NCBI RefSeq assembly: GCF_000696385.1 | Contig: NZ_JJMN01000065.1 | Location: forward strand, 87,155 to 151,154 | Direction: 5' to 3' | Length of the DNA stretch: 64,000 nt | Origin: Vibrio metoecus | Lineage (GTDB): Bacteria > Pseudomonadota > Gammaproteobacteria > Enterobacterales > Vibrionaceae | Position numbers and translations under genes: made by a program | Shown: one piece after another, positions 19,424-31,492 of the stretch | Layout of the letters: each line of letters starts with the position of its first letter | Numbering within the stretch: the stretch's first letter is position 1 | Notes under the pieces: model-generated | Told to the model about the DNA's origin: nothing | Database searches by the model: none | The model's input: the letters and a program-made list of their open reading frames with translations, nothing else

Positions 19424-21779
19424 ATGCACAGCGAAGTTACCCCCATCCACCACTATAAAAAATACTGGGCTGAATGTTTCGGCACAGCACCATTTTTACC
19501 GACCAGTCGTGAAGAAATGGATCAATTAGGCTGGGATAGCTGTGACGTTATTATTGTGACCGGTGACGCTTATGTTGATCACCCAAGCTTTGGTATGGCG
19601 ATCATCGGCCGTCTATTAGAAGCCCAAGGCTTCCGTGTCGGCATCATTGCGCAACCGGAATGGCAAACCAAAGATGCCTTCATGGCGCTTGGCAAACCCA
19701 ACCTGTTTTTCGGTGTGACTGCCGGCAACATGGACTCAATGATCAACCGCTACACGGCGGATAAAAAAATTCGTCACGACGATGCGTACACACCAAATAA
19801 CAAAGGCGGTATGCGTCCGGATCGTTGTTCATTGGTTTACTCACAACGTTGTCGTGAAGCCTATAAAGATGTGCCGATTGTGCTTGGCGGTATTGAAGCC
19901 AGCCTACGTCGTGTCGCACATTACGATTACTGGTCAGACAAAGTTCGCCGCTCAATTCTGCTGGATGCCAAAGCCGATATTTTGCTGTTTGGTAACGCAG
20001 AGCGTGCGCTGGTTGAAGTGGCTCACCGCTTAGCCAATGGCGAATCGATCAATAAGATGATTGATGTACGCGGTACAGCAGTGAATCTGGCGCAGGTTCC
20101 TGAACACTTTAAAGTGATCGATTCCACCCGAATTGATCAGCCAAACAAACCGTTTGTGCCAAGTAACCCGTATGAAGTGGAAACGCAGTGCGCGACCAAA
20201 GGTGATGAAAAAGAAGAAGCCAAACCCATCACCATTCGTCCATCACGTCACGATGACGAAAACCACCGCGGTGCGTCTGCCTTCATTTGAAAAGCTGGTT
20301 AATGACCGTATTTTGTACGCGCACGCCAGCCGTGTGTTGCATTTAGAAACCAACCCTTATTCAGGCCGTGCGCTGGTTCAGCGTCATGGCGACCGTGAGC
20401 TGTGGGTTAACCAAGCACCGATTCCACTCACCACGGAAGAGATGGATTTCGTGTTTGGCCTGTACTACGCCCGTATCCCGCACCCTAAATATGGCGATGC
20501 GAAAATTCCGGCGTACGACATGATCAAAACCTCGGTCAACATCATGCGCGGCTGCTTTGGTGGCTGTTCATTCTGCTCTATCACCGAGCACGAAGGACGC
20601 ATCATCCAGAACCGTTCGCAAGAGTCGATCATCAATGAGCTGAAAGAAATCCGTGACAAAGTGCCGGGCTTCACCGGTGTGATTTCCGATTTGGGTGGCC
20701 CAACCGCGAACATGTACCGCCTCGGCTGTTCAGACCCGAAAGCGGAAGCGAACTGTCGTCGCCCAAGCTGTGTGTTCCCGGGAATCTGTCATAAGCTCAA
20801 TACCGACCACAAACACACCATAGATCTGTATCGTGCAGCGCGTGATGTGGAGGGCATTAAGAAAGTGGTGATCGCTTCTGGTGTACGTTACGACTTGGCG
20901 ATTGAATCGCCTGAGTACGTGCGTGAACTGGTGACCCACCACGTCGGCGGCTATTTGAAGATTGCTCCTGAGCATACGGAAAAAGGCCCACTGAGCATGA
21001 TGATGAAACCGGGTATGGGTACGTATGATCGCTTTAAAGAGCTGTTTGAAAAATACAGCGCTGAAGCGGGCAAAAAGCAGTATCTGATCCCTTACTTCAT
21101 CGCCGCTCACCCGGGAACTGAAGATGAAGACATGGTCAACCTCGCGCTGTGGCTGAAATCCAACAACTACCGTTGTGACCAAGTACAGAACTTCTACCCA
21201 TCGCCAATGTGTAATGCTACCGCGATGTATCACGCAGAAGTAAACCCGCTGAAACGCGTGAAATACAAGAAACCGGAAAAGGTGCCAGTGGCGAAAGGTG
21301 AAGCGCAACGTCGCTTGCATAAAGCTCTGCTGCGCTACCATGATCCTGCCAACTGGCCAATGATTCGCGAAGCGCTGATTGCGATGGGTAAACGTCATCT
21401 GATTGGTGACCGCCCTGAGTGTCTAATCCCAGAAAAAGATTCAGACCTAGTCACCCCAGCACAAAGCCGCAAATCAGGTCGCCATGGCGCGAATCGTTTT
21501 GCGACCAAGCATACGCATAGCCAACCGGGCTTTGATGCGCTGCGTGGTAACAAATCTGGCGGCCAAGGTCGTCCGAATAGTGGCAATAAATCGAATCAGG
21601 GCAAACCAACCGGTGGTAAACCGACAGGCAGTAAGCCTGCGGGCAACCAACCTGCTCGCGGTGAGCAAAACCGTGGCCAGCAAGGCCAACGGGGTTCAGC
21701 GACAGGCGGTAAACCACAAGGCTCTGGCCGTCCTGCCAGCCGCGGAAATACTCAGCGCCAGCCGCAACGCGCACGTTAA
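19424..21779 (+). CDS. ygiQ: YgiQ-family radical SAM protein (frame-disrupted)
   Basis: Radical SAM protein of about 784 residues. N-terminal cobalamin-binding-like domain ([16 protein letters not shown]), then the 4Fe-4S motif [11 protein letters not shown] (CxxxCxxC), the barrel, and a low-complexity Gly/Lys/Gln/Arg-rich tail that is expected to be disordered. Substrate unknown. An extra base near 20254-20262 breaks the frame: removing it joins [10 protein letters not shown] to [17 protein letters not shown], as in the family. The resulting frames are 19424-20290 and one continuing to 21779. The span is one base over whole codons. Confidence 0.87.
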
Positions 21780-21826
21780 GTTTATACCTCTTTCAGCCTC
21801 CCATTTGGGAGGCTGAATGTTTCTCC

Positions 21827-22411
21827 TCAGAGCATCGGTACCACCGAAAGCAGTAACAATCCTCCCATCGCCCCATTAAACCAGCGCACATAATTGGAAT
21901 GATTCATCCAGTAGCTCAGTTGCTTGCCTGCGGCAGTCCACACACTGACTGACGGTAAATTCACTAACGCAAACACCAGCGCAATCAAACCGAGCTGTAG
22001 CCAACTCGCATTCGGGTTAAACACACTCACCGCCGTGAGCGCCATTGACCAACCTTTTGGGTTCACCCACTGAAACAGCGCCGCCGCCACAAAAGACATT
22101 GGCTGATACTCTTGCCCCTCTTTGGATGGTCGACTCAGAGCAATTTTGACCGCCAGATACACTAAGTACAAAGTGCAGAGAATTTGTAATCCTTGTTGAA
22201 GGATCGGATAACGCTGAAACAGTTCCGTCAAGCCCACTCCCACCAACAAAACCATAATGCTAAAACCAAACGTAATCCCCAGCATGTGCGGGATGGTGCG
22301 CAGAAAGCCGACGTTGGCTCCCGATGTCATTAGCATGATGTTGTTTGGACCCGGCGAAAAAGTAGACACAAAAGCAAACGCCAACAGCGGCCCAAATAAG
22401 GTGTAATCCAT
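21827..22411 (-). CDS. LysE/RhtB-family amino-acid exporter
   Basis: Inner-membrane protein of 194 residues with about six helices. FSPGPNNIMLMTSGANVGF is the hallmark N-terminal motif of LysE/RhtB transporters, and QWVNPKGW is another conserved site. The substrate is not predictable. The ATG at 22411 matches the family start; the frame opens earlier at 22456. It diverges from an Lrp/AsnC regulator 107 bp away, a common pairing in which the regulator controls the exporter. Confidence 0.85.
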   Translation of the reverse strand: MDYTLFGPLLAFAFVSTFSPGPNNIMLMTSGANVGFLRTIPHMLGITFGFSIMVLLVGVGLTELFQRYPILQQGLQILCTLYLVYLAVKIALSRPSKEGQEYQPMSFVAAALFQWVNPKGWSMALTAVSVFNPNASWLQLGLIALVFALVNLPSVSVWTAAGKQLSYWMNHSNYVRWFNGAMGGLLLLSVVPML

Positions 22412-22518
22412 AACAATGTTCTCGATTAATGTCAGATACAGAAATATTAATCGCACTTTGACGCAATTTTGTGTTTATATGAGCGAACAAAACACTGAGT
22501 GCACAACAAAAGAGAACA

Positions 22519-22962
22519 ATGGATAGGTTTGACGAAAGAATATTGCACGAGCTGCAACTTGATGGCCGAATCTCGAATGTAGAATTGGCCGAGCGCGTGG
22601 GGTTATCGCCCTCTGCTACCCTGCGTCGCGTACAAGATTTAGAGCGCAAGAAAATCATCAAAGGCTATCGTGCGGTATTGGATAAGACGCAGCTTGAGGT
22701 TGGTTTTATCGCGTATGTAGCGATTGGCTTAAACAGCCATACCAAGCAATCACAGCTCAGTTTTGAGCAGCATGTCCGCTTTGCTAAAGAAGTCGTGGAA
22801 TGCCACAACATCACCGGCATGAACGAATATTTGCTGCGTGTGGAAACCAAAGATCTGGTGGCTTACAAACGCTTCCATGCCGATGTGCTTGGCGAATGTG
22901 CGGTAGTCAAATCCATTACCACCATGGTGGTGATGGATTCGCCCAAAGATGAGCGGCAGTAA
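22519..22962 (+). CDS. Lrp/AsnC-family transcriptional regulator
   Basis: Regulator of 147 residues. The N-terminal helix-turn-helix reads DERILHELQLDGRISNVELA then VGLSPSATLRRVQDLE; the C-terminal RAM domain probably binds an amino acid. Divergent from the LysE-type exporter, which it probably regulates in response to the exported amino acid. Too short and divergent for Lrp itself. Confidence 0.88.
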   Translation: MDRFDERILHELQLDGRISNVELAERVGLSPSATLRRVQDLERKKIIKGYRAVLDKTQLEVGFIAYVAIGLNSHTKQSQLSFEQHVRFAKEVVECHNITGMNEYLLRVETKDLVAYKRFHADVLGECAVVKSITTMVVMDSPKDERQ

Positions 22963-22999
22963 CCGGGCTGATCACGCACAAATACGCTCTCATCCCTGT

Positions 23000-23449
23000 T
23001 TAAGGAAGCAATTGATACTCTTGCTCAGAGACACTCTCTAGCCATTCGTTACTCGCCCCTTGCGCAGGGATCGCCACCGCAATGTGTGAAAACCAGCTAT
23101 CTCGCGCTGCACCATGCCAGTGCTTTGTGCCTGGGGCGATATAAACGGTATCTCCAGGGTGCAATTCCTGCGCGGGGCAGCCCTCCTCTTGGTACCAACC
23201 TCGCCCAGCCGTCACCAGCAACACTTGCCCGCCTTGATGATGAATGTGCCAAAAATTGCGGCATCCCGGCTCGAAGGTTACATTAAAAATCGGCAAATCA
23301 GTCTGGTTTAGCAACGATAAGTAACTGATGCCCGTAAAGTAATTGGCGTAGGCTTGGTTTATCTCACCCAATGGAAAAGGGCTCACGGAATACAACTCTT
23401 GTTGTGAAGACAACACTTCGGATCGACGATCGGCAGGATGATGACTCAT
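23000..23449 (-). CDS. Cupin-domain protein
   Basis: Single-domain cupin of 149 residues. Both cupin motifs are present: HIHHQGGQVLLVTAGRGWY (metal-binding histidines and glutamine) and HPGDTVYIAPGTKHWHG (last histidine). It resembles the small manganese cupins annotated as mandelonitrile-lyase-like or quercetinase-like; activity unknown. CAGAGG lies upstream of the ATG. It diverges from an AraC regulator and may be part of the same aldehyde/redox-stress module. Confidence 0.78.
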   Translation of the reverse strand: MSHHPADRRSEVLSSQQELYSVSPFPLGEINQAYANYFTGISYLSLLNQTDLPIFNVTFEPGCRNFWHIHHQGGQVLLVTAGRGWYQEEGCPAQELHPGDTVYIAPGTKHWHGAARDSWFSHIAVAIPAQGASNEWLESVSEQEYQLLP

Positions 23450-23767
23450 GATGAAAATACCTCTGAGATGAAATTAAGATTTGGTCAAATCACCTCCATA
23501 AGCTATGCCTTCAACCGCTCACTGCGCTAACCTATTTCTCGCGAATGATTGCCTAAAAATCCAAAATGGAATTTACCGTCTCCTACCAATCTCACTGGAA
23601 AAGACACAAAATAAGCAAATACCTATGAATAAACAGCAAGATGTAAACAAGAAACACAAAACACCTACTCATTTTGTGCCATCTGCTGCTTATCTAATCC
23701 TCTTCACATTCATACGAGAGATGCTATAAATACTCTAGTTTTCGCACCTAAATACCACAGAGCCCAT
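23450..23767. other. Intergenic region between cupin and AraC genes
   Basis: 318 bp, AT-rich, divergent promoter region. A TATAAA hexamer near 23725 may be the AraC-gene minus-10. No repeat or RNA was recognised. Confidence 0.4.
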
Positions 23768-24679
23768 ATGCAACCTCTTCCTAACATCTCGGCAGCCACT
23801 CGTCTCCTCGCTTCACAGATTGAGCAATGGACAGGTCAGAACAACCAGATGGAAACTGCGATCAGCGGCCTACGGCTCAGCCGTTGGACAAGTGAAACCC
23901 AACCTGTAAGCTATACGCACAAATCCAGTCTTTGCCTGATCGCACAAGGGAAAAAGCGTGTTTTTCTCGGTGAAGAGTGCTTTGTATATGATGCCAACCA
24001 TTTTTTGATTTCCTCAGTCGATCTGCCCGTGATTGCCAACATCATGGAAGCCAGTGAAGAGACCCCCTACTTGGGGATCATTCTTGAGTTAGATATGCAG
24101 GAAATTTCCCAGTTGATTGTGGATAGTCAATTTACTTTTGAGCCCAATCATTCGCCGTCACAAAGTATTGCTGTAGGTCAGCTATCCCTTCCGATCTTAG
24201 ATGCCTTTACCCGCCTAGTCGCCTTACTTGATGAACCCGCCAACATCAACATTCTTGCGCCTCTCATCAAGCGCGAGATTTTCTATCGGCTATTGCAGAC
24301 TGAACAAGGTGCTCGGCTGAGCCAGATTGTTGCTCCCGGCAGTCATAGTCATCAAATTTCCAAAGCCATTGATTGGCTCAAGCACAATTTCGTCAAACCT
24401 TTGAATGTCAGCCAGCTTGCCAACTCAAGTGGGATGAGTAAATCCGCGTTTTACACCCACTTTCGCGCAATGACGGCGATGACTCCGCTGCAATTTCAAA
24501 AGAAGCTCCGCCTCAGTGAAGCTCGCCGTTTAATGCTCGCTGAAAATATCGATGCCATGACTGCCACCTTTAAGGTTGGCTACGAAAGCCCGTCACAGTT
24601 TAGCCGAGAGTACAGCCGGCTCTTTGGTGCCCCGCCAGTCAAAGACATCAAAACACTGCGTACCGCGAACCTGCTCTGA
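23768..24679 (+). CDS. AraC-family regulator (YqhC-like)
   Basis: Regulator of 303 residues with the AraC_N domain (about residues 20-180; SSLCLIAQGKKRVFLGEECF) and a C-terminal double helix-turn-helix (LNVSQLANSSGMSKSAFYTHF and FKVGYESPSQFSREYSRLFG). The architecture and the downstream iron-type alcohol dehydrogenase match the E. coli yqhC-yqhD pair, in which YqhC activates an aldehyde reductase under reactive-aldehyde stress. Assignment by architecture and context. Confidence 0.83.
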   Translation: MQPLPNISAATRLLASQIEQWTGQNNQMETAISGLRLSRWTSETQPVSYTHKSSLCLIAQGKKRVFLGEECFVYDANHFLISSVDLPVIANIMEASEETPYLGIILELDMQEISQLIVDSQFTFEPNHSPSQSIAVGQLSLPILDAFTRLVALLDEPANINILAPLIKREIFYRLLQTEQGARLSQIVAPGSHSHQISKAIDWLKHNFVKPLNVSQLANSSGMSKSAFYTHFRAMTAMTPLQFQKKLRLSEARRLMLAENIDAMTATFKVGYESPSQFSREYSRLFGAPPVKDIKTLRTANLL

Positions 24680-25014
24680 ATTCGAGTACAAGAAGCATGG
24701 TGAATATGCTCATCAGCCCAAGCTGCTTTAATATGGAAGATTAAGCAATCCAATTACCCAACCAAATGGAGAGAAATTAATAAAAAATAAATAAAACAAT
24801 AAATTAAAACCAAAACATCCACATAGAAATAAATGGTGCTATAAGACCACATCACCCATTGGGAAAAATAGGCAAGAGTCAAAGAGAATTGGATATTCAG
24901 TCAATCCCCCTCACTGCGTAAGATGAACCACAAATAGAGCCATGCTTGCCCAAACTCAGTTTGAAAATGGCAAACCGCAGGCTTAACTCATCGACCTTAG
25001 AGAAGGAAGTAACC
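24680..25014. other. Intergenic region before iron-type alcohol dehydrogenase
   Basis: 335 bp, very AT-rich around 24775-24850. It should carry the dehydrogenase promoter and the site for the adjacent AraC regulator. No specific motif is claimed. Confidence 0.4.
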
Positions 25015-26184
25015 ATGCAACTCGATTTTTCCTACTACAACCCAACCAAAATTCATTTTGGCCGCACCGCGCTTGAAAAACTGCAAGATGAACTCCCTCA
25101 CTATGGCGAAACCGTCATGCTTGTGTATGGTCGTAATGCGATAAAAACCAATGGTCTTTATGACCAAGTGCTCGCCATGCTCAGCGCTGCGGGGAAAAAC
25201 GTGGTGGAATTATCCGGCGTAATGCCGAACCCAACTTACGCCAAAATGATGGAAGGTGTCGCCAAGGTTCGTGAACATAAGGTGTCCCTGATTTTGGCTG
25301 TCGGCGGTGGCTCGGTGATTGACTGTGCAAAAGGCATTTCCGTCTCAGCCTATTGTGAAGGTCAGGACCCATTCCATAAATACTGGGTAGAGTTTCAAGA
25401 TGTGGATCATGAGATCGTTCCTGTGGCCTCGATTCTGACGATGGTCGGAACAGGTTCAGAAATGAATGGTGGCTCGGTAATCACTCATGAAGCGATGAAG
25501 TACAAAGCAGGACGCGTATTTCCTGCCAACGTGTTTCCAACGTTTTCGATTCTAAATCCAGAATACACCTTCACCGTACCTCAATATCAAATGGTCTCCG
25601 GTGTGTTCGATACCATGTCGCACCTGATGGAGCAATACTTCTCCGATCAAGGCGCCAACACCACTGATTATGTGATTGAAAGCCTTTTGAAATCATCGAT
25701 CGATAACTTACGGTTAGCGCTACAGAACCCGCAAGATTATGAAACAAGAAGTAATCTGATGTGGAATGCAACGTTAGCACTCAACACCGTCACAGGCCTC
25801 TCCAAGAGTCAAGACTGGCAGGTGCATATGATTGAGCATCAGCTCGGTGCCTATACAGATTGCGCACACGGCATGGGGTTAGCGGCGATTTCGTTGCCTT
25901 ACTATCGCTTAATTTACCCCTATGGATTGGAAAAATTCGTGCGTTTTGCCACTCAGGTTTGGGGCATTTCACCAGAAGGGAAAAGCCCTGAGCAAATCGC
26001 TCAGGCCGGACTGGATGCGCTAGAACACTTCACGCAGGAATGTGGCATTGTCACGTCATTAGCCGAGCTGGGAGCAACCAAAGCTATGCTGCCTGAGATT
26101 GCACAATCGACGATTATTTTTGGTAACGGTTATAAAACGCTAACCAAAGAAGAAGTGCTCAACATCCTCGAAGCCTGTTATTAA
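25015..26184 (+). CDS. Iron-containing alcohol dehydrogenase (YqhD/BDH type)
   Basis: NADPH-dependent aldehyde reductase of 389 residues. Features are the nucleotide-binding GGGSVIDCAKGI, the VGTGSEMNGGSVIT segment and the metal-ligand region FDTMSHLMEQYF, then HMIEHQLGAYTDCAHGMGLA. This is the butanol-dehydrogenase/YqhD subgroup. GAGAAGGAAG precedes the ATG at 25015; the frame opens earlier at 24946. Probably controlled by the upstream YqhC-like regulator. Confidence 0.9.
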   Translation: MQLDFSYYNPTKIHFGRTALEKLQDELPHYGETVMLVYGRNAIKTNGLYDQVLAMLSAAGKNVVELSGVMPNPTYAKMMEGVAKVREHKVSLILAVGGGSVIDCAKGISVSAYCEGQDPFHKYWVEFQDVDHEIVPVASILTMVGTGSEMNGGSVITHEAMKYKAGRVFPANVFPTFSILNPEYTFTVPQYQMVSGVFDTMSHLMEQYFSDQGANTTDYVIESLLKSSIDNLRLALQNPQDYETRSNLMWNATLALNTVTGLSKSQDWQVHMIEHQLGAYTDCAHGMGLAAISLPYYRLIYPYGLEKFVRFATQVWGISPEGKSPEQIAQAGLDALEHFTQECGIVTSLAELGATKAMLPEIAQSTIIFGNGYKTLTKEEVLNILEACY

Positions 26185-26241
26185 TCTGACACTGGTTCAA
26201 GGGCTACGCTCATTTTCCACTGTCTAGAGTGGAGCCCTTAC

Positions 26242-26272
26242 AAAAAAACGCCTTCCATTTGGAAGGCGTTTT
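26242..26272. terminator. Bidirectional terminator between alcohol dehydrogenase and mukB
   Basis: AAAACGCCTTCC and GGAAGGCGTTTT pair around ATTT, between convergent genes; an A-run on the left serves mukB on the minus strand. Confidence 0.85.
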
Positions 26273-26297
26273 CATATCAAGCCCTGATGAGTCTCAA

Positions 26298-29200
26298 CTA
26301 TTCCGTCAACTCACCGGCCAATTCTTCAGCGAATTTCTGCTCCGCCGTTTTTGGCTTTTCGGTTTGCGCAAAACCGCGTAGCCCCACCACATGTACGTGC
26401 TCGTGATCTTTAAACACTTTACGTACCAGTTTGTAAGTGGTGCCCTTCTCTGGGCTGATGTTCTCTGGCGCTGCAATCAGTAACTGCATATCCAGACGCT
26501 CACACAGCTCAAACAAGGTGGCGATGGATTTGGCATCCAGACGCGCAGCTTCATCAAGGAACAACAGGCGACACGGCACAATATCTTTACTGCGCAGACG
26601 ACGTGACTCTTCTTCCCAGCTCTGCACCACCATCAGCAGGATTGACTGACCGGTACCGATCGCTTCACCAGTCGACAATGCGCCCGATTCGGCTTGTAGC
26701 CAACCATCCGAACCACGGTTGACTTCCACACTCAGCTCTAGGTAGTTACGGTAATCCAAAAGCTCCTCACCCAGCACTTGCGGTGAACGTTGACCCATGT
26801 CGATGTGAGGGTTCACGCGTTGGAACAGCTTAGCCATCGCTTCTGAGAAGATGTAACGCGCGCTTTCAAACAGATCTTTGTGCTGCGCTTGCTGCTCAGA
26901 TAAGCCTGCCAGCAGGATTTCATGGCTTTCACGCACTTTCACATTCAGGCGCACACCGTTCACCTGACCAAAGGAGATGTTCGACAGCCCTTGGTTGAGC
27001 ATACGAATTCGGTTTTGCTCACGCTGAATGGTTTTGCGGATGATGCTGGCTACCGAATCCGAACTGATCGCCAAACGTTGCTCACGCTGGGTCAACTCTT
27101 CGGTCAAACGAGCCAGTTCCACTTCCATCTCTTCAATCGCTTCGACCGGATCGTCGGTGCGAATGATGTCTTGACGAATGCGCTCACGCAGATGCTGATA
27201 CACCGCAATGTAGAACAGCACTTTACGCTCAGGACGCGAGTTATCTTCCGACTGGCGCAGTGCATCACGCAGATCTTCATTGTTGGCGACCGCGAGACGC
27301 AGCGCACCCAAGGATTTATCCGACATTGAACGCAGTTCATCGGCAGACAGGTAAGCCAGCTCACGCTTGTGCAGACGACGTTCAACATCATTTTGGCGCG
27401 CAAGACGCAGTACCGAGCACCAACCCGCTTTCGCGTTGACCACGAAAGTGCGCAGGTCTTGATAATCTTTCTCGACTTTCTTCATGCGCTTGACCAGCGC
27501 TTTCATTTCCAGCTCAGTGGAGGTGATGGTACGTTCGTATTCGCTCTTACGACTGCGTGAAGTGTGCAGACGCTCTTGCAGCTCATCACGACGACGCTGA
27601 GCACGCTCAATCGCACCTTCGTCAGCATGCACACCAAACTCTTGCAGCTCTTGTTTAAACTCTTGCACCGTTTCTAGCTTAGCTTGGTGTGAACTTTTCA
27701 GTGACGCCAATAGCTGATTGTATTGGCTGAGCTGAGCTTGCGCCTGTTTCAGCTCTTCACGGCTGCGAGTACGTTCACTTTCCGCCTGCACCAATTTCGC
27801 TTTGAGCTGTTCACTCAGCTCACTGCTTTGGTTGAGCAGATCCACCGAGTCGGAATAAGCAAAGTGGTGACGACGTTCAAGCAGATCCGACAGCGCAAAA
27901 ATTTGCGCTTTGAGTTGCTGTAGTGCTTGGTCAGCTTGCTGGTATTGTTGCTCCAGCGCATCAAACTGCTCTGGGTCGGCATCGAGTACCGCCGCCACTT
28001 TTTCCAGCTCGCTGATGGTGCGGCCATGTGCAGCGATAAAGGCTTTGGCCTCGCTCAGCTGTTGCAGTTTCTCTTCAAGCTCGTGGTAACGGGCTTCGAG
28101 CGACTCTTCGTCAAGTAGACTCATTTGCGGCGCGAGTTTGTCTAGCGCAGCTAACGCTTGTTTGCTCGCTTGCAACTGGCTACGCAGTTGCTGCTCTTGC
28201 GCTTCAAATTCGCTGATGGAGCGCAGCAGTTGATTACGCTTATCGCGCGCATTCACTAAGGCTTGTTCAGGATCGGCATCAAACGCCACTTGCAAGTGCA
28301 TCGCCACAAACTGGTTGAAGCTGGCGTACAGACGTTGCAATTTTTGCGAATCGAACGAAGCTTTGGCGTGTTGCTCAACCACGTCATCACGCTCTTCACG
28401 CAGCAGCTCTAAACGCTGCTCACGCGCCGCGCGGCCAAACAGTGGAATGGCTGGGAAGCGCGAGTAGCGCATTTGACGCTGGTTAAGCTGAACGCACACC
28501 GCGCCTTCCAGCTCTTCGGCATTGAATGAGCTGTCATCAAACGCATCCACATCACCTTCGATGAGGTAGAGATCTTCCGGACAGTCATCCAGTTCAACCA
28601 GTTTTTCTTTGATGCCAGAGAGATCCGACACCACAATCGCGTGACGCGCAGGACCGTACATCGCACTGAAATACGGCGCATCATCAATGGTGATGTCGTC
28701 ATAGATTTCTGACAGCAGCACACCGCCGAGCGTATCCGCCAATCCTTTCAGACGCGGATCGTTAGAGCCACCCGGAGAAGCTAAGCGCTCAATTTCGCTA
28801 TCGAGTTTCGCGCGGCGCTCGGCGAGCTTATCTTTCGCCATGGATTGGGCTTTTTCCAGCTCCAACACTTGCTGCATGTGCGCCATGACAGATTGGCTAT
28901 CCGCCAGTTCGGCACCACTTTGCTCGCGTAGCGTTTCTAAAGCATCGTTAGCTTTGATCCATGCTGGCGCAATCGACTCAAAACGGGCGATTTGCGTTTG
29001 CAGTTCTTGCTCTTGATGGCGCAGCTGACCGCGCTGTTCGCGGCAGTTTTCCTGCTCGGTTTCCAGTTCTTCTAAGAGTGCTGAGTGGCGCTCACGCTCT
29101 AGCTCGACGGTCGCGGCATCATCCAAGGCCACCCTATGTTGTTTGTGGTATTGGGTTGCCAGCTCACGCACGCTGCGTTGCTGCTCAAGTTGGCGCTCAA

Positions 29201-30773
29201 GGTCTCGTTGTTGTGCTTGCCACTGCGCTTCGTTTTGTACCACATGTTGGGCTTCACGCGCTTGGCGGATCACTTGCTGCGCTTGATTCGCTGCTTCACT
29301 GCGCGCGACCTCACCCAACACGCGTTTCACCAATTCAAACGCATGGTTGAACTGCTGCGCGGCGGCTGAAGACATATCCAGCTTGTGCTTGAGAGCCAAC
29401 AGTTCGCTGGTGCGCGTTTCCTGCTCCGCTTTCAGTTGAGTAGCTAACGCTTGCGCACTTTCCGCAGTGAGTTCTGGCTTATCCAGCAAGCGACGCGCTT
29501 TATCGAGCGCTTGCACCGCTTGCTGGTATTGCAGAGCACGGGTTTGCTGCACATCAAGGGCTTGCTGATAATCGGCCAATTGCGATTTGAGGCTATCCAC
29601 TTCCTCTTCACTGATGGTGGCGCGTTCTTCGGCCATCATCACTCGCTCATTGGCTTCTTCGACCACCATCATCTGCTCTTCGAGGCGGAAATTCAGCTCT
29701 TCGAGATCTTCTTGATAGCGTTCAATTTTTTCTTGCTGACGCAGCGCGTTTTGCACCAATTGCAGGTGATCAGACGCGCCTTGGTAATCTTGCTCCAGCG
29801 CCGACTCTTGCTCAACCAGCAGTTCTAACTCTTCGTGAACACGGTTCAGCAAGCTGTTTTGTTCAATCAGGGTTTCACGAGAAGAGAACAGCTCACCGCG
29901 CAGAACCAAAGTTTGTCCAACTTTGTTACGACGATCATTGGCGTGGCGCATGTAGTCCGCGGCTACATAGTTGGTCGATTCGGTGATCAGGTGTTTGAAC
30001 AGATCGCGATCCGCTTGCGTGGTCTTGATCGCTTCCAGCGTCATGCGGTTTTCACGCAGCGCGGATTCCATATCTTGGAACGCTTTCTTCACGCCGCCAT
30101 TTTGTGGCAGCAAATAATCACGCAGTGAGCGGGTGATTGCACTGGAAATACCGCCGTAAAGCGAAGCTTCAATCAAACGGTAGAATTTTGAACGGTCTGA
30201 GCTGTTACGCAGTTTTTTCGGGATCACGCCAAATTCAAACATCTGCGCGTGGTAGTCGACAATCGACGGGAAAGATTTGAAATGCGCGCCTTCAATTTGA
30301 CCCACGGCATCTTTCACTTCATTGATTTGGCGAACACGCGCATGTTTGTCGGATACGGTTTCGACCAACACATCGGTCGGTTTAACATGACTTGGCAAAC
30401 CTTGGATCAAGAAAGGTTTGATGTCGACTTTCTTATCGCGTCCCGCCACTTGTTGCAGCTTCACCGCAAACAGTAAACGTTGGTTACGTGAGTTCACCAC
30501 ATCCAACGCGGCGTAACACGCCCCCGCTTGCAGCTTACCGTACAAACCTTTATCGCGAGAAGCTTGCGAGCTCCCCGCTTCGGTGGTGTTACGGAAATGG
30601 AGCAGGCTTTGGTCTGGGATCAAAGCGGTGATAAACGCCGCCATAGTGGTAGACTTACCCGCACCGTTACCACCGGATAAGGTGGTCACTAAATTATCAA
30701 TGTCAAAGGTACGCGCAAAGAAGCCGTTCCAGTTGATCATGGTTAGCGATTGATATTTACCTCGTTCAATCAT
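26298..30773 (-). CDS. mukB: Chromosome condensin subunit MukB
   Basis: SMC-like ATPase of the MukBEF condensin, 1491 residues. The N-terminal head has Walker A (GGNGAGKST, about residues 34-42). Two very long coiled coils rich in Gln/Glu/Leu surround a central hinge ([19 protein letters not shown]). The C-terminal head holds the signature [16 protein letters not shown] and Walker [13 protein letters not shown]. Last gene of mukFEB; its ATG overlaps the mukE stop (4 bp). Intact over 4.5 kb. Confidence 0.98.
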   Translation of the reverse strand: MIERGKYQSLTMINWNGFFARTFDIDNLVTTLSGGNGAGKSTTMAAFITALIPDQSLLHFRNTTEAGSSQASRDKGLYGKLQAGACYAALDVVNSRNQRLLFAVKLQQVAGRDKKVDIKPFLIQGLPSHVKPTDVLVETVSDKHARVRQINEVKDAVGQIEGAHFKSFPSIVDYHAQMFEFGVIPKKLRNSSDRSKFYRLIEASLYGGISSAITRSLRDYLLPQNGGVKKAFQDMESALRENRMTLEAIKTTQADRDLFKHLITESTNYVAADYMRHANDRRNKVGQTLVLRGELFSSRETLIEQNSLLNRVHEELELLVEQESALEQDYQGASDHLQLVQNALRQQEKIERYQEDLEELNFRLEEQMMVVEEANERVMMAEERATISEEEVDSLKSQLADYQQALDVQQTRALQYQQAVQALDKARRLLDKPELTAESAQALATQLKAEQETRTSELLALKHKLDMSSAAAQQFNHAFELVKRVLGEVARSEAANQAQQVIRQAREAQHVVQNEAQWQAQQRDLERQLEQQRSVRELATQYHKQHRVALDDAATVELERERHSALLEELETEQENCREQRGQLRHQEQELQTQIARFESIAPAWIKANDALETLREQSGAELADSQSVMAHMQQVLELEKAQSMAKDKLAERRAKLDSEIERLASPGGSNDPRLKGLADTLGGVLLSEIYDDITIDDAPYFSAMYGPARHAIVVSDLSGIKEKLVELDDCPEDLYLIEGDVDAFDDSSFNAEELEGAVCVQLNQRQMRYSRFPAIPLFGRAAREQRLELLREERDDVVEQHAKASFDSQKLQRLYASFNQFVAMHLQVAFDADPEQALVNARDKRNQLLRSISEFEAQEQQLRSQLQASKQALAALDKLAPQMSLLDEESLEARYHELEEKLQQLSEAKAFIAAHGRTISELEKVAAVLDADPEQFDALEQQYQQADQALQQLKAQIFALSDLLERRHHFAYSDSVDLLNQSSELSEQLKAKLVQAESERTRSREELKQAQAQLSQYNQLLASLKSSHQAKLETVQEFKQELQEFGVHADEGAIERAQRRRDELQERLHTSRSRKSEYERTITSTELEMKALVKRMKKVEKDYQDLRTFVVNAKAGWCSVLRLARQNDVERRLHKRELAYLSADELRSMSDKSLGALRLAVANNEDLRDALRQSEDNSRPERKVLFYIAVYQHLRERIRQDIIRTDDPVEAIEEMEVELARLTEELTQREQRLAISSDSVASIIRKTIQREQNRIRMLNQGLSNISFGQVNGVRLNVKVRESHEILLAGLSEQQAQHKDLFESARYIFSEAMAKLFQRVNPHIDMGQRSPQVLGEELLDYRNYLELSVEVNRGSDGWLQAESGALSTGEAIGTGQSILLMVVQSWEEESRRLRSKDIVPCRLLFLDEAARLDAKSIATLFELCERLDMQLLIAAPENISPEKGTTYKLVRKVFKDHEHVHVVGLRGFAQTEKPKTAEQKFAEELAGELTE

Positions 30774-31492
30774 GCTTCATCTTCCCACTCGGTTTGCTCT
30801 TCGTCGTACTCGGTTGCTGGGTTTTCCAACAGGCTTTGCTGGCTTGGTTCTGGGGTATGCACCACCGCTTCACCATCACGGATCAGACGCAGCTGTGCTT
30901 CACGCACATCACCACCCAAACGTACATCCGCACCAAAACGAAATACCGCTTCAGTGATGCGGAATTTGCCCGTATCACCAATGGTGATCACCATACCGAG
31001 GCGACGTAAACGGCGCAGCGAGGTACGTACTTTTTCAAACAGCTTCTCGCGATCCAGATCCGAGCCGCTGGCACGGTTGGTCACCAGCTTCATCAGCTTC
31101 TTCTCTTCCACCAAGGTCAACAGCTCATCGTACAGCTCTTGGTTGGTGAAAATACCTTCGTGCGCTAAACGCTCAGGACTCAGATAGAGGAAACAGAGCA
31201 CTTTACCCACCAGCATATCCAGCTCAGAGAGCACACTGCGGTTGATAAGCGAAGTGGAGCGTGGACGCAGATAGAAGAAACCTTCCGGCGCGCGTACTAG
31301 TTCGGTGTGGTAGCGTTGATAAAACAGCGCCAAATCCGGCTCAAAATCTGACAGGAAGGCGTGGTTGTCCAAATCGTCACTGGAGACATGACGCCCCGCG
31401 CGCAGCAAACTGTCTAGCGCTGGAAATAGCGGGTTTGCAATCGCTTTGGCCAGATTCTCTGGCATGTATTCATTAATATCGGTCGATGACAT
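30770..31492 (-). CDS. mukE: Condensin subunit MukE
   Basis: Tandem winged-helix subunit of 240 residues that bridges MukF and the MukB heads. [33 protein letters not shown] and [20 protein letters not shown] are near-identical to E. coli MukE. The ATG at 31492 ([14 protein letters not shown]) is chosen by homology; a TTG at 31513 would add seven residues. It overlaps the mukF end by 20 bp and mukB by 4 bp, so all three are coupled. Confidence 0.95.
   Translation of the reverse strand: MSSTDINEYMPENLAKAIANPLFPALDSLLRAGRHVSSDDLDNHAFLSDFEPDLALFYQRYHTELVRAPEGFFYLRPRSTSLINRSVLSELDMLVGKVLCFLYLSPERLAHEGIFTNQELYDELLTLVEEKKLMKLVTNRASGSDLDREKLFEKVRTSLRRLRRLGMVITIGDTGKFRITEAVFRFGADVRLGGDVREAQLRLIRDGEAVVHTPEPSQQSLLENPATEYDEEQTEWEDEA

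Noticed and set aside
20730..21398. 222-residue frame antisense to ygiQ
   Set aside because: Shadow of a conserved radical SAM gene; composition is His/Arg/Phe-rich as expected from antisense reading.
29451..30128. Long open frames antisense to mukB
   Set aside because: They lie inside an intact, strongly conserved gene on the other strand and have no own family motif or ribosome-binding site; codon bias of mukB explains them.
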